From NCBI GenBank assembly GCA_910584915.1, contig CAJUDM010000027.1, forward strand, positions 1-64,000: a stretch of 64,000 bases of DNA. The letters are read 5' to 3'. The notes beneath the pieces are model-generated. The model was not told where the DNA came from. It made no database searches and saw nothing but the letters and a program-made list of their open reading frames with translations. The position numbers were made by a program, and so were the translations under genes. Shown here piece after piece: positions 18,543 to 27,643 of the stretch. The first letter of the stretch is position 1. Each line of letters begins with the position of its first letter. The DNA comes from an uncultured Lachnospiraceae bacterium. GTDB taxonomy: Bacteria; Bacillota; Clostridia; Lachnospirales; Lachnospiraceae.

Positions 18543-18618
18543 ATAGCCCTCCATCCTTATCATGTCCTTACTATAGTTTCCTGTCTATTTAACATTTTAT
18601 CCCAATCCGCCTGAATTG

Positions 18619-19580
18619 TCATCTGATTTTTTCTGTTTTGCTGCTCTCCTCCGGAAGGACATTTTCCGTCTGCGCCGCGTCCTCCCCGATTTTCCGTCCC
18701 ACGAGCTCATCGAGCTTTCCTCTCAATTCCTCCGCCGGTTTATCCGAGACGATCAGATGAACGAGTATGACACAACTGTCATTTCTCCAGATCTCTCCGG
18801 TCTTCTCCATATACTTTTCCGTCTCAAAAATATGTCTGGGAGGCAGCGTAAGCATACCGTCCCCGTAATACTCCGCCAGCAATACAATGTCCTCATCCAA
18901 TCGGAACCGATGCTCCAGCCTCTCCGCCGATGATATGCTGAAGGAATTCCCGGAAGTACCCAATTTCTCTTCCTCTCCGTTATCCTCTCCAGCCTCTGTC
19001 CCAGGTTCTTCGCATTGCCGGACATCGCTGTCGTCATCGAAAAGCAATCCGCAGGAGACCCCTTCACCGTCACAAGCCTTAACAACAATTCCCCGTACCG
19101 TATCCTTTCCTGTCCTGCCATGCGTTTTACCACCGCCTCATCACAGGAAAGTTCACAATCCTGTCAGGAGAGATAAGCCGAAAGCCACACAAGCGGATGA
19201 TACCAGTACAGGCAGACGCAGATCATCCGCACAACGCCCCAGAGAGTATCGCCGTGGAAAAAGTGGCACATCTCATGCCTCAGAATATAGGGCAGAGCCT
19301 CTCTGTCCTCCGCCAATTCTGCCGGTATATAGATACACCGCCCGAACAGGCACGGCGTTGGCAGGCCCTCCACGCTGTAAACCCGAACTATCTTTCTTTC
19401 CGCAGCAGACCGTCCTCCCCTCAACTCTGTATCGCCTTTCCCCGCTCCTGTCACATTTCTCCCGCTGGTCTGTTCCCACTTTCCCGAGTCATTCTTATCT
19501 CAAAGGCTGTGTTCTTTTCTTCCCTCGCATGCAGTTTTTCTTCAAAGGCCTCCGCTCTTTCCCTGTCCGCCTGCGACAAC
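18619..19580 (-). pseudogene. Broken BlaR1/MecR1-type M56 peptidase sensor
   Basis: Residues around LPTPCLFGRCIYIPAELA, RHEMCHFFHGDTLW (zinc HExxH) and WYHPLVWLSAYLS are classic for M56 sensor proteases. An in-frame TGA at 19164-19166 stands where relatives have Arg (SAYLS-stop-QDCELSCDEAV), consistent with CGA to TGA. The frame then continues (CDEAVVKRMA, TTAMSGNAKNLGQRLE) to about 18990 and switches to another frame for the last part. The N-terminal membrane region upstream is also missing and broken by stops. No intact product can be made. Confidence 0.85.
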
Positions 19581-19583
19581 TCT

Positions 19584-19850
19584 TTACTCCCTCATATCCT
19601 TCTCTGCTCTCTCCAGGATCCTGTGCAATTCCTCCACATCCTCCCTCGTCAGCGCCCGCTGCTGTACCATCGTATTTAACATCATGCCCATTCTCCCCTG
19701 GAACACCCGGTCCAGAAAATTCTCCGTCTCCTGCAGCGCCGCCTCCTCCCTCTTCAGGTCAGGAAAATACAGCTTCGCTCTCTCACCCTCCTCATAGTGG
19801 AGCGCGCCCTTCTCCTCCAGATTGCCTGCCAATAAATTCTGTCTTTTAAA
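19584..19850 (-). pseudogene. Truncated BlaI/MecI-type repressor
   Basis: The surviving part reads from LLAGNLEEKGALHYEEGE through FLDRVFQGRMGMMLNTM to a stop at 19584. This is the recognition end and dimerisation domain of a penicillinase-repressor protein; the first helices of the DNA-binding domain are gone. The 5' break falls directly on the 3' end of the RelE-type remnant, so one deletion probably joined them. Order BlaI then BlaR1 matches the usual operon. Confidence 0.78.
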
Positions 19851-20127
19851 CTCTGATAACGCGGACTGTATCTTTTTCTGCTATGAGGAAAATTAAATAT
19901 GTATTATATGCCCGGAAATACACTTCCAGCCCGTTTATTTTATATCCTGTGTTTTTATAATCTGTGGAAAAAGTTTCTAACTCTCGAATTGCCTTTTTGA
20001 TCTTCTTAGAAAAATTCTCGGCATAGCCGCGATATTTGAAAGTAGTAAGAATATACTTCTTGATATCTCCGATATCCGCAAGGGCATCTTTTGACAAAAA
20101 CTTATATTCTCTGGAGATATTTTCGTT
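19846..20127 (-). pseudogene. RelE/ParE-type toxin remnant
   Basis: The open frame reads EYKFLSKDALADIGDIKKYI, then FSKKIKKAIRELETFSTDY and TYLIFLIAEKDTVRVIRV, in the order of a RelE/ParE toxin. It stops right after VIRV, where relatives continue with the conserved Gly-Arg-Arg tail carrying catalytic residues. There is no ATG; an in-frame TTG at 20097 or loss of the start are both possible. No antitoxin gene is present upstream. It is probably inactive. Confidence 0.65.
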
Positions 20128-20132
20128 TTAAA

Positions 20133-20164
20133 GTAACAGTTTGGCCTTTCGGCCTCACTGTTAC
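20133..20164. repeat. Compound hairpin, possible terminator or dispersed element
   Basis: GTAACAGT (20133-20140) pairs with ACTGTTAC (20157-20164), with an inner GGCC-TTTC-GGCC hairpin. On the minus strand it is followed by TTTAAAA and lies about 100 bases past the stop of the 852-residue protein gene, so it could terminate that transcript. The remaining sequence to 20265 shows no gene. Confidence 0.5.
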
Positions 20165-20265
20165 ATGCATTCTCTGTACGTATCACAAAGTGCTCCAAAG
20201 CCGCATTTTGGCACCCGCGCAACTCACAAAATCACTTACAAAGCGATTTTATCCGCGGTCTTCTT

Positions 20266-22824
20266 TCAATCTCCGACCCTCATATACGTGATAAACCTGT
20301 TCCCGTTCTCCTCTAACATCGCAGTCCCGTCATTCATTCCCACTTTATAGACCGTCCCATCCACCGGATCCATCACCACAATATTCAGTTCATTGAATCC
20401 AACGATCAGCAGGGCGCTCCCGTCCTCCAGTGTCGCCAGCACCGGAATATCCTGATTCGTATAGTACAGGATCGCATCCAGTTTACAGCCAGTCAGGTCA
20501 AGCACCCGGATATCCGGAATATTTTCCTGCAGGATTTCCACTATGGTCATACCACTGTCCAGCATGTACTGCGTGCTGCGGTTTACGCCCTCAAATTCCA
20601 GCATGGTGTTTAAGCAGACCGCAAGTTCACTGGTCGTCTCATCCGCCATCTCTCCGCCGGTGATCTTCATGATCTGGTTCCTCGTCACGCGGTTTCCCCT
20701 GTACCAGACATAATTTCCGGTGTCATCCGTCACGACGCCTGCCGCGTCATAAGCGGCATTGACCGCAGCCGCCTCCTCCGTATACACACCCGTCAGCCCG
20801 TGGATCGTGTACACAAAAAATCTCTTCATGCCTTCCGTCTGTTCGGGCAGCAAAATCTGATTTTCTCCCTCAAACAGAACTTCCCTCGGTGTCAGAAGCT
20901 GCAATGTGTCCGTATTGATATCGCTTTTCACCGCAATCTGGGTCAGCGTCTCCATCACATCCACGACTATGGTCTCCACCAGGTTCTTCCCGATATCCTC
21001 CTTCTTGCTGTACATGATCTGGTCATTGTCCGCTTCCACATACACCAGCTCGCCGCTCACCTCATCCACTTCCTTTTTTACACGGTAAAGCATGATCTGG
21101 TTTTCCTCCACACCGCAGGATATGACATACATGTCAGGTGCGGAATATTCTTTCAGCACATTTTCCATTTCATCCTGTATGCGCACCGTGTGCATCGGAA
21201 AAAAGATCCTGCCGGAGTTGTCTATCGCGACATCCTGCCTGTCGGCAATGCCATAGATCAGGTCATCCCCCATAAACCCGAGAGGCTGCACATACTCCCC
21301 ATGCTCCGACTCTATCGTCATCCGCCTTCCGCTCATCAGGTTCATGAACTGCATAGACTGCGCCCCATACCCGTCGCCGCTCTCCACCCACGCGAGCATC
21401 TTTCCGTTCTCGGAAACTCTGAAGCTTTCTTCGCTCAGGCCGGTCGCGATCACGCGGCACTGTCTCGAGGAGAGATTCATCTCATAGACCGCACTGTCCA
21501 CCATCATATAAAATCTGCCGTTATTTCCCGCAAAGGAAAGCTTGTTCATATCCTGCCCTAGCAGTTCAGGAGATTTCGTGTAGGGGATAAAGACCAGTTC
21601 CTCTATCGTATTCTGGCTGCTGTTATAGTAATTTACCTGTACACCATTGTCCCCCTCGTGGTGCCCCCTGTTCATATAACCGTACACGACAAACTGCACA
21701 TTCCCGGCCTCATCCACATTTAACACTTTGATCCTGTGTTCATCGTATACCGTGCGCCTGTCATGGTTTTCCTCATTCTGAAAACTGAACAAAAGTGCCA
21801 GCCTGTTGTCCGCCACATTGTAGGAAAACAGCCTGTTCCCCACCACAAAGGCAAAAATATTACCGCCGTCACACTCAGTCAGTTCAACCTGTCCTGCCCT
21901 CTGAATCCCCAGAGATATCTTGTTTCCGTTGTAAATGCTCTTTTTCTCATCGAAAAGCTGATGCATCTCCCGCTCAAAATCGAGCAGATAGATACGGTCA
22001 CTGGTATAACGTATCCTGTAATACTCCGTCACAAGATAGTTCTCCCGCCTGTCCTCATAAGGGATCTCCAGTTCATAATGTACCTGAAAAGAGGCGGTCT
22101 GAGGCATCATTTCCTTGATATCAACAACGGCATCAGATACCCTCTCCACGGCAAGATCCCCCCAGGTCACCTGGCTCCAGCTGCTGTGGATGTCCACCCT
22201 GCTGAAGGAACTGTTGTCGCCGTCCCTGCTGGATTCCAGATACATGGAGAGGTTCTCCTCCACGTTCGCTTTATCAAAGGTATCTTCATGGAACTTTCTG
22301 ATAAAGTCCACCTTCTCCCAGACATGGTAATCCTCCCCCAGCAAAAGCCTTGTATAATATCTGACATCCCGCCCGGACTCGAGGCGCAGGCAGATGATAA
22401 GGTTATACTCTTTCCCCTTTTCCAACAGATCTTTTACAGTAAAATCAGCTGTCAGCAGGCTCTCTGTCTCCTCAAAATCCGTGACCTCAGTCTCCTCGAT
22501 CAGACGGCTCCCATCGCTGCTTCTGACCTGATAGGAGACTGACTCGATGCCTGTCCCGAATTTTTCCACAGTGATCCCCAGATCCCTCCCATTCTCAAGC
22601 GGCGTGATCGTGTCACGCATATACGCCGCCTCCATTTCCCTGCGGTATCCGTGAAGGCAGTTCACCAGTTCTCCCGACACATTCATATAGACAAGCGGAT
22701 AAGACGCCGGAGCCATCTCCGCCGTCATATCCGTATTTCCCAGATTCATCACTGTCTCAAAAAGGAATAATGCTGCAAACAACACTACTCCAAAGAAAAT
22801 CCCCTTTAAAACCGACTTTTTCAT
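20266..22824 (-). CDS. Large membrane-anchored protein with propeller-like region and C39-like C-terminus
   Basis: An 852-residue protein with one N-terminal helix (residues 5-23, GIFFGVVLFAALFLFETV) and a long outside part. The middle has repeated beta-rich segments like a propeller. The last 110 residues (LDLTGCKLDAILYYTNQDIP, SALLIVGFNELNIVVMDPVDG) resemble the peptidase C39-like fold, but the usual N-terminal catalytic cysteine and the histidine before the second motif are not seen, so it is probably a binding domain. Start 22824 has AGGAG five bases upstream. Likely secreted face, function unknown. Confidence 0.72.
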   Translation of the reverse strand: MKKSVLKGIFFGVVLFAALFLFETVMNLGNTDMTAEMAPASYPLVYMNVSGELVNCLHGYRREMEAAYMRDTITPLENGRDLGITVEKFGTGIESVSYQVRSSDGSRLIEETEVTDFEETESLLTADFTVKDLLEKGKEYNLIICLRLESGRDVRYYTRLLLGEDYHVWEKVDFIRKFHEDTFDKANVEENLSMYLESSRDGDNSSFSRVDIHSSWSQVTWGDLAVERVSDAVVDIKEMMPQTASFQVHYELEIPYEDRRENYLVTEYYRIRYTSDRIYLLDFEREMHQLFDEKKSIYNGNKISLGIQRAGQVELTECDGGNIFAFVVGNRLFSYNVADNRLALLFSFQNEENHDRRTVYDEHRIKVLNVDEAGNVQFVVYGYMNRGHHEGDNGVQVNYYNSSQNTIEELVFIPYTKSPELLGQDMNKLSFAGNNGRFYMMVDSAVYEMNLSSRQCRVIATGLSEESFRVSENGKMLAWVESGDGYGAQSMQFMNLMSGRRMTIESEHGEYVQPLGFMGDDLIYGIADRQDVAIDNSGRIFFPMHTVRIQDEMENVLKEYSAPDMYVISCGVEENQIMLYRVKKEVDEVSGELVYVEADNDQIMYSKKEDIGKNLVETIVVDVMETLTQIAVKSDINTDTLQLLTPREVLFEGENQILLPEQTEGMKRFFVYTIHGLTGVYTEEAAAVNAAYDAAGVVTDDTGNYVWYRGNRVTRNQIMKITGGEMADETTSELAVCLNTMLEFEGVNRSTQYMLDSGMTIVEILQENIPDIRVLDLTGCKLDAILYYTNQDIPVLATLEDGSALLIVGFNELNIVVMDPVDGTVYKVGMNDGTAMLEENGNRFITYMRVGD

Positions 22825-22900
22825 CCAAACTCCTATTATAAAACATCTATCGGAGGGAAATTTCATTTCCCTCCCGGCGTCCGTACATACATATTATATT

Positions 22901-23305
22901 CTACCTGTATTTCCCCAAAACCTCAACCGGTTTTATCCCGTTTTTATGTGTATGCCGTCTTTTATACACCTCATAATATAACAAAATCTGCACCATTTCC
23001 TCTATCCACGCCCACTTTTCCGCAGAAATCGCTTCACCGGCATCCTGTGCCTCCCGCTTCAGTACTGCGACAACGCTCTGACAGAGCCTATACATCTGCC
23101 ATCTGCAGGGAAACTCATCGTAGATCAGGCTGCCCTCATAATCTATGGTATCCAATATCGCCGCGATTTTTCTCTGGTATTTTTTTGCATCCGCCGGGTA
23201 GAGCTGCTGCATATATTCCAGGTCCCGCATCATAGCTTCCTCCTCCTGACCGCTCAGGGGAAGCGGATAGATCATATAGAAAGGTAAAATATTTTCTTTT
23301 GGCAT
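22901..23305 (-). CDS. Small conserved cytoplasmic protein, unknown function
   Basis: A 134-residue product with no membrane segment or signal. It is rich in aromatic and charged residues (IDYEGSLIYDEFPCRWQMYR around residues 54-73) and looks all-helical. I recall similar proteins in Lachnospiraceae but no function. Its ATG lies 8 bases after the atp operon terminator hairpin, whose 3' arm contains the only ribosome-binding-like sequence (GAGGTG). It may therefore be expressed by read-through from atpC. Confidence 0.65.
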   Translation of the reverse strand: MPKENILPFYMIYPLPLSGQEEEAMMRDLEYMQQLYPADAKKYQRKIAAILDTIDYEGSLIYDEFPCRWQMYRLCQSVVAVLKREAQDAGEAISAEKWAWIEEMVQILLYYEVYKRRHTHKNGIKPVEVLGKYR

Positions 23306-23312
23306 AACAAAA

Positions 23313-23351
23313 CACCTCTGCTGCTTTATTTTAGCATATGCAGCAAAGGTG
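23313..23351 (-). terminator. Terminator of the atp operon
   Basis: On the minus strand GCACCTTTGCTGC pairs with GCAGCAGAGGTG (one mismatch, A/T-rich loop) and is followed by TTTTGTT. It lies 9 bases past the atpC stop and overlaps the ribosome-binding region of the next gene. Confidence 0.8.
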
Positions 23352-23359
23352 CTTTTCGT

Positions 23360-23764
23360 TCATTTCAAAACTTCAATTCTTGTAAGGGCACGCCGCAGCG
23401 CAACCTCCGCCCTCGCGGTATCCAACTCCGGCTTTTTCTCGCGCAGCCTCTCTTCCGCTCTTTCCTTCGCCTCCTGCGCCCTGCTCTCGTCGATCTCCTC
23501 CGGCCATTCAATGATCTCCGCCAGGATCGTCACCTGGTGCTGCAAGATCTCCGCAAAGCCCGCATGGAGCGCGGCATGCTTCTCTCCCGCTTCCTCCGTG
23601 ATCGTAAGCACACCCGGCTTAACGATGACCGTCATCGGAATATGCCCCGGCAATACGCCAATCTCGCCCTCGACAGTGTTGAATTCCACCATCCTTACAG
23701 AACCTTCATAAAAGGTTCTCTCAGGGGTTATAATTTTCAGTGTAAAATCGTTTGTCTCCGCCAT
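23360..23764 (-). CDS. atpC: ATP synthase F1 epsilon subunit
   Basis: Central-stalk subunit of 134 residues, last gene of the atp operon. It has the N-terminal beta-sandwich (FTLKIITPERTFYEG, GEIGVLPGHIPM) and the C-terminal two-helix region (RAQEAKERAEERLR). It couples rotation to F1 and can inhibit ATP hydrolysis. It starts 11 bases after atpD. Confidence 0.97.
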   Translation of the reverse strand: MAETNDFTLKIITPERTFYEGSVRMVEFNTVEGEIGVLPGHIPMTVIVKPGVLTITEEAGEKHAALHAGFAEILQHQVTILAEIIEWPEEIDESRAQEAKERAEERLREKKPELDTARAEVALRRALTRIEVLK

Positions 23765-23775
23765 ACGCTCACCCC

Positions 23776-25164
23776 TTATTTCACACGGGCCAGTACATCA
23801 TCGATCGTACCCGCATTCAGGAAATAACTCTCCGGAATGTCGTCATGCTTCCCTTCCAGAATCTCCTTAAAGCCGCGTACCGTCTCACTGATAGGAACAT
23901 ATTTCCCGTCATACCCGGTAAACTGCTCTGCCACATAGAAAGGCTGAGACAAAAATCTCTGTACCCTTCTCGCCCTGGAAACGACCAGTTTATCCTCCTC
24001 GGAAAGTTCATCCATACCAAGGATCGCGATAATATCCTGCAATTCTTTATATCTCTGCAGGATCTCCTGCACGCTTCTCGCCACATTATAATGTTCCTCG
24101 CCCAGGATTCTCGGATCAAGGATCCTGGAAGTGGACTCAAGCGGATCCACCGCCGGATAGATACCGAGTTCCACAATGGAACGGGACAGTACCGTTGTCG
24201 CGTCCAGATGCGCAAATGTCGTTGCCGGAGCCGGATCAGTCAGATCATCCGCAGGCACATAGACTGCCTGAACCGATGTGATGGAACCGTCCTTTGTGGA
24301 TGTGATCCTCTCCTGCAGTGCCCCCATCTCCGTCTGCAGCGTGGGCTGATAACCTACCGCCGAAGGCATACGCCCGAGCAGTGCGGACACTTCGGAACCT
24401 GCCTGTGTAAAACGGAAGATATTGTCGATAAACAGCAGCACATCCTTACCGCCCTTGTCACGGAAATATTCCGCCATCGTAAGCCCTGTCAGGCCCACCC
24501 TCATTCTTGCCCCGGGGGGCTCATTCATCTGTCCAAACACCATCGTTGTCTTATCGATAACGCCGGATTCTTTCATCTCATAGTAAAGGTCGTTTCCTTC
24601 CCTTGTCCTCTCTCCAACGCCCGTAAATACGGAATATCCGCCGTGTTCCGTAGCGATATTACGGATCAGTTCCTGAATCAGCACCGTTTTTCCTACGCCG
24701 GCACCGCCGAACAGCCCGATCTTACCACCCTTCTGATAAGGACACAGAAGGTCGACCACCTTGATACCCGTCTCCAGCAATTCCTGCTGGGTGGACTGCT
24801 CTGAAAATTCAGGTGCAGCCCTGTGGATCGGTGTATATTCCACCTCTGTCGGCGCAGGCTGATTATCGATCGGTTCGCCGAGTACGTTAAACATACGTCC
24901 CAGCGTATTTTCACCCACCGGCACGGTGATCGGAGCGCCTGTAGCCTCCGCGTCCATACCTCTCACCAGACCGTCCGTAGGCCCCATGGCGATACATCTG
25001 ACTGTGTCATCGCCCAGGTGCTGTGATACTTCCACCACCAGCTTTCCCTCTTTCAAAGGAATCCTGATCGCTTCGTTGATTTCCGGAAGTTTTCCTTCCG
25101 TAAACTTGATATCCAGAACGGCGCCGATAATCTGGGTAATCTTACCTATATTCTTATCTGCCAT
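23776..25164 (-). CDS. atpD: ATP synthase F1 beta subunit
   Basis: Catalytic subunit of 462 residues. Walker A is GGAGVGKTVL (about 153-162), with GERTREGNDLY, Walker B LLFIDNIFRF and the signature PAVDPLESTSR. All expected catalytic motifs are intact. The start at 25164, preceded by AAAGGAAAC, is chosen because the 20-codon upstream extension lies inside the end of atpG and is not conserved in the family. Confidence 0.98.
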   Translation of the reverse strand: MADKNIGKITQIIGAVLDIKFTEGKLPEINEAIRIPLKEGKLVVEVSQHLGDDTVRCIAMGPTDGLVRGMDAEATGAPITVPVGENTLGRMFNVLGEPIDNQPAPTEVEYTPIHRAAPEFSEQSTQQELLETGIKVVDLLCPYQKGGKIGLFGGAGVGKTVLIQELIRNIATEHGGYSVFTGVGERTREGNDLYYEMKESGVIDKTTMVFGQMNEPPGARMRVGLTGLTMAEYFRDKGGKDVLLFIDNIFRFTQAGSEVSALLGRMPSAVGYQPTLQTEMGALQERITSTKDGSITSVQAVYVPADDLTDPAPATTFAHLDATTVLSRSIVELGIYPAVDPLESTSRILDPRILGEEHYNVARSVQEILQRYKELQDIIAILGMDELSEEDKLVVSRARRVQRFLSQPFYVAEQFTGYDGKYVPISETVRGFKEILEGKHDDIPESYFLNAGTIDDVLARVK

Positions 25165-25198
25165 CTTTGTTTCCTTTCTTCTGCAATGCGGAATATTA

Positions 25199-26086
25199 CT
25201 AGGAAATCGCTTCCGCACCCGCAATGATTTCTGTTAATTCCTGTGTAATGGAACCCTGACGGGCTCTGTTATACTGTAACGTCAGGTTACTGATCATTTC
25301 CTCAGCATTGCTCGTCGCCGAATCCATCGCCTGCATTCTGGCTCCGTTTTCACTTGCCACCGCTTCCACCAGCGCCCCGTAGATCAGGCTGGTGATATAT
25401 TTGGGGATCAGAAGGTCAAGCGCCTCCTCATCCTTCGGTTCGAAGTTCATCGGAATGGAAAGCTTTTTCTCCCCATCCTGCACATCCTTTTCCACGGCTT
25501 CCGCCTGCTCTGCTCCCCCCGCCTCGACCGGCAGAAGTTTCATAAGCTTCGGCACATGGACCACCGTATTTTTAAACCAGGTGTAGGCGAGATAAATCTC
25601 TCCGATATCACCTGTCGCAAACTCCTCAAGAAGTTTTTTGGAAAGCTGCATCGCATCGGCATAGGCGGGCTCCTCGATAATATCGGAGCCGTCCCAGGCG
25701 ATATGATAGCCATATCTGCTCAGGGAATCCTTTCCCTTTTTCCCGATGCTGTATATCTCCAGATCCTCCTTTTTCAGGTCTCCCCTTGTGATCAATTTGA
25801 CAACATTGGAGTTATACCCGCCCGCAAGCCCTCTGTTGGAGGTGATGACGATGACCGCTTTCTTCGTGGAGTCGCCGGGATGCAGATAGCGATGCTGCAT
25901 CCCGCCGGTCTTTTTCAGAATACTGTTCACGGTCTCATACATGCAGTCAAAGTAGGTCTTGGACTGTTCTGCGCGCTGCTTTGCCCTCTGCAGCTTTACG
26001 GTGGAAACGAGCTTCATGGCTTTGGTTATCTGCTGAGTACTCTGGATACTGCCTTTACGTCTTTTTATGTCTCTCATAGAGGCCAT
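25199..26086 (-). CDS. atpG: ATP synthase F1 gamma subunit
   Basis: Rotor shaft of 295 residues. The N-terminus MASMRDIKRRKGSIQSTQQI and the C-terminal TSNAEEMISNLTLQYNRARQ are family hallmarks, and VIVITSNRGLAGGYNSN lies near residue 75. The start at 26086 has AAAGGTGA upstream at good spacing. Three in-frame starts (GTG 26095, ATG 26086, ATG 26077) are possible. Confidence 0.97.
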   Translation of the reverse strand: MASMRDIKRRKGSIQSTQQITKAMKLVSTVKLQRAKQRAEQSKTYFDCMYETVNSILKKTGGMQHRYLHPGDSTKKAVIVITSNRGLAGGYNSNVVKLITRGDLKKEDLEIYSIGKKGKDSLSRYGYHIAWDGSDIIEEPAYADAMQLSKKLLEEFATGDIGEIYLAYTWFKNTVVHVPKLMKLLPVEAGGAEQAEAVEKDVQDGEKKLSIPMNFEPKDEEALDLLIPKYITSLIYGALVEAVASENGARMQAMDSATSNAEEMISNLTLQYNRARQGSITQELTEIIAGAEAIS

Positions 26087-26114
26087 AACCGTCACCTTTT
26101 ACCTTTCAAACCGT

Positions 26115-27620
26115 CTACGCGAATGTCTTCTTAAACTCTTCAATCGCGGCTTTCAGCTTTGTTTCCGTCTCCTCGGAGATCACTTTCTCCTCCGCAATGT
26201 TCCCCGGGATCTCAGGGTACTTTGTATCCAGGAATTCAAATAACTCCCGCTCAAACCTGGTGATATCAGCCACCGGAATATCCAACAGATACTTATTTGT
26301 CACCACATAGATGATGATGACCTGGTACTGCACCGGCATGGGCTGGTACTGAGGCTGTTTCAGGACTTCCTTGATCCTCTCACCCTGTGCCAGCTTTTCC
26401 TTGGTATCGGCATCCAGTTCCGAACCGAACTGGGAGAATGCCGCCAGTTCCCTGTACTGCGCCAGTTCCACACGGATAGGCGCCGCGATCTTTTTCATCG
26501 CCTTGATCTGTGCAGCGCCGCCCACACGGGATACGGAAAGGCCTGCATTTACCGCCGGGCGGAAACCGGAATTGAACATTTCCGTCTCCAGATAAATCTG
26601 CCCGTCTGTAATGGAAATAACATTGGTCGGGATATAAGCCGAAACGTCGCCTGCCTGCGTCTCGATGATCGGAAGCGCTGTCAGGGATCCGCCGCCGTAT
26701 TCATCACTCATGTGCGCCGCCCTCTCAAGCAGCCTGGAGTGCAGATAGAACACATCGCCCGGATACGCTTCACGCCCGGGGGGACGTCTCAGCAGCAGGG
26801 AGAGTGTACGGTAAGCCGTCGCATGCTTACTCAGGTCATCATAGATGACAAGCACATCTTCACCGTTCTCCATCCACTCTTCACCGATCGTGCAGCCCGC
26901 ATAGGGCGCAATATACTGCAGGGGCGCCTGCTCGCTGGCTGTGGAAGCCACGACCGTTGTATATGCCATAGCACCGTACTCTTCCAGCGTCTTTACGATG
27001 GAAGCCACCGTAGATGCCTTCTGGCCGATCGCCACGTATATACATTTTACGCCCTGTCCTTTCTGGTTGATAATGGTATCTACCGCCAGCGCTGTCTTAC
27101 CTGTCTGACGGTCACCGATGATCAGCTCACGCTGTCCCCGTCCGATCGGCACCATGGAGTCGATCGCCTTGATACCGGTCTGCAGCGGTGTATCAACGGA
27201 TTTTCTTGTAATAACGCCGGATGCCACTCTTTCGATCTGGCGGTATTTATCTGTCCGGATAGGTCCTTTTTCATCAATCGGCTGACCAAGAGCATTCACG
27301 ACACGTCCCAGCATGCAGTCGCCCACCGGCACTTCCACAACCCTTCCGGTAGTCTTGACGGTATCGCCCTCTTTGATATTTTTGGTATTTCCGAGAAGCA
27401 CCGCGCCGACATTGTCTTCCTCCAGGTTCATCACCATGCCGTACACTTCACCGGGGAACTCAAGGAGCTCACCCTGCATCGCTTTTTCCAGGCCGTGAAT
27501 ACGGGCAATTCCGTCTGCTACCTGTATCACGGTTCCCACTTCGGATACTTCCAGCTCTGCCGCATATCTCTTAATCTGATCCTTGATGACCGAACTTATC
27601 TCTTCTGGTCTTAAATTCAT
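26115..27620 (-). CDS. atpA: ATP synthase F1 alpha subunit
   Basis: Non-catalytic nucleotide-binding subunit of 501 residues. Walker A is GDRQTGKTAL (about 169-178), Walker B region VLVIYDDLSKHA, and the family signature PAVNAGLSVSRVGG. Standard length. It overlaps nothing and follows atpH by 23 bases. Confidence 0.98.
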   Translation of the reverse strand: MNLRPEEISSVIKDQIKRYAAELEVSEVGTVIQVADGIARIHGLEKAMQGELLEFPGEVYGMVMNLEEDNVGAVLLGNTKNIKEGDTVKTTGRVVEVPVGDCMLGRVVNALGQPIDEKGPIRTDKYRQIERVASGVITRKSVDTPLQTGIKAIDSMVPIGRGQRELIIGDRQTGKTALAVDTIINQKGQGVKCIYVAIGQKASTVASIVKTLEEYGAMAYTTVVASTASEQAPLQYIAPYAGCTIGEEWMENGEDVLVIYDDLSKHATAYRTLSLLLRRPPGREAYPGDVFYLHSRLLERAAHMSDEYGGGSLTALPIIETQAGDVSAYIPTNVISITDGQIYLETEMFNSGFRPAVNAGLSVSRVGGAAQIKAMKKIAAPIRVELAQYRELAAFSQFGSELDADTKEKLAQGERIKEVLKQPQYQPMPVQYQVIIIYVVTNKYLLDIPVADITRFERELFEFLDTKYPEIPGNIAEEKVISEETETKLKAAIEEFKKTFA

Positions 27621-27643
27621 GAATCATACGCACCTTTCTTTTA

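Noticed and set aside
18887..19849. Open frame of 320 codons on the plus strand
   Set aside because: Composition is Ser/Pro/Arg-rich and it is antisense to clear BlaI/BlaR1 homology; no ribosome-binding site.
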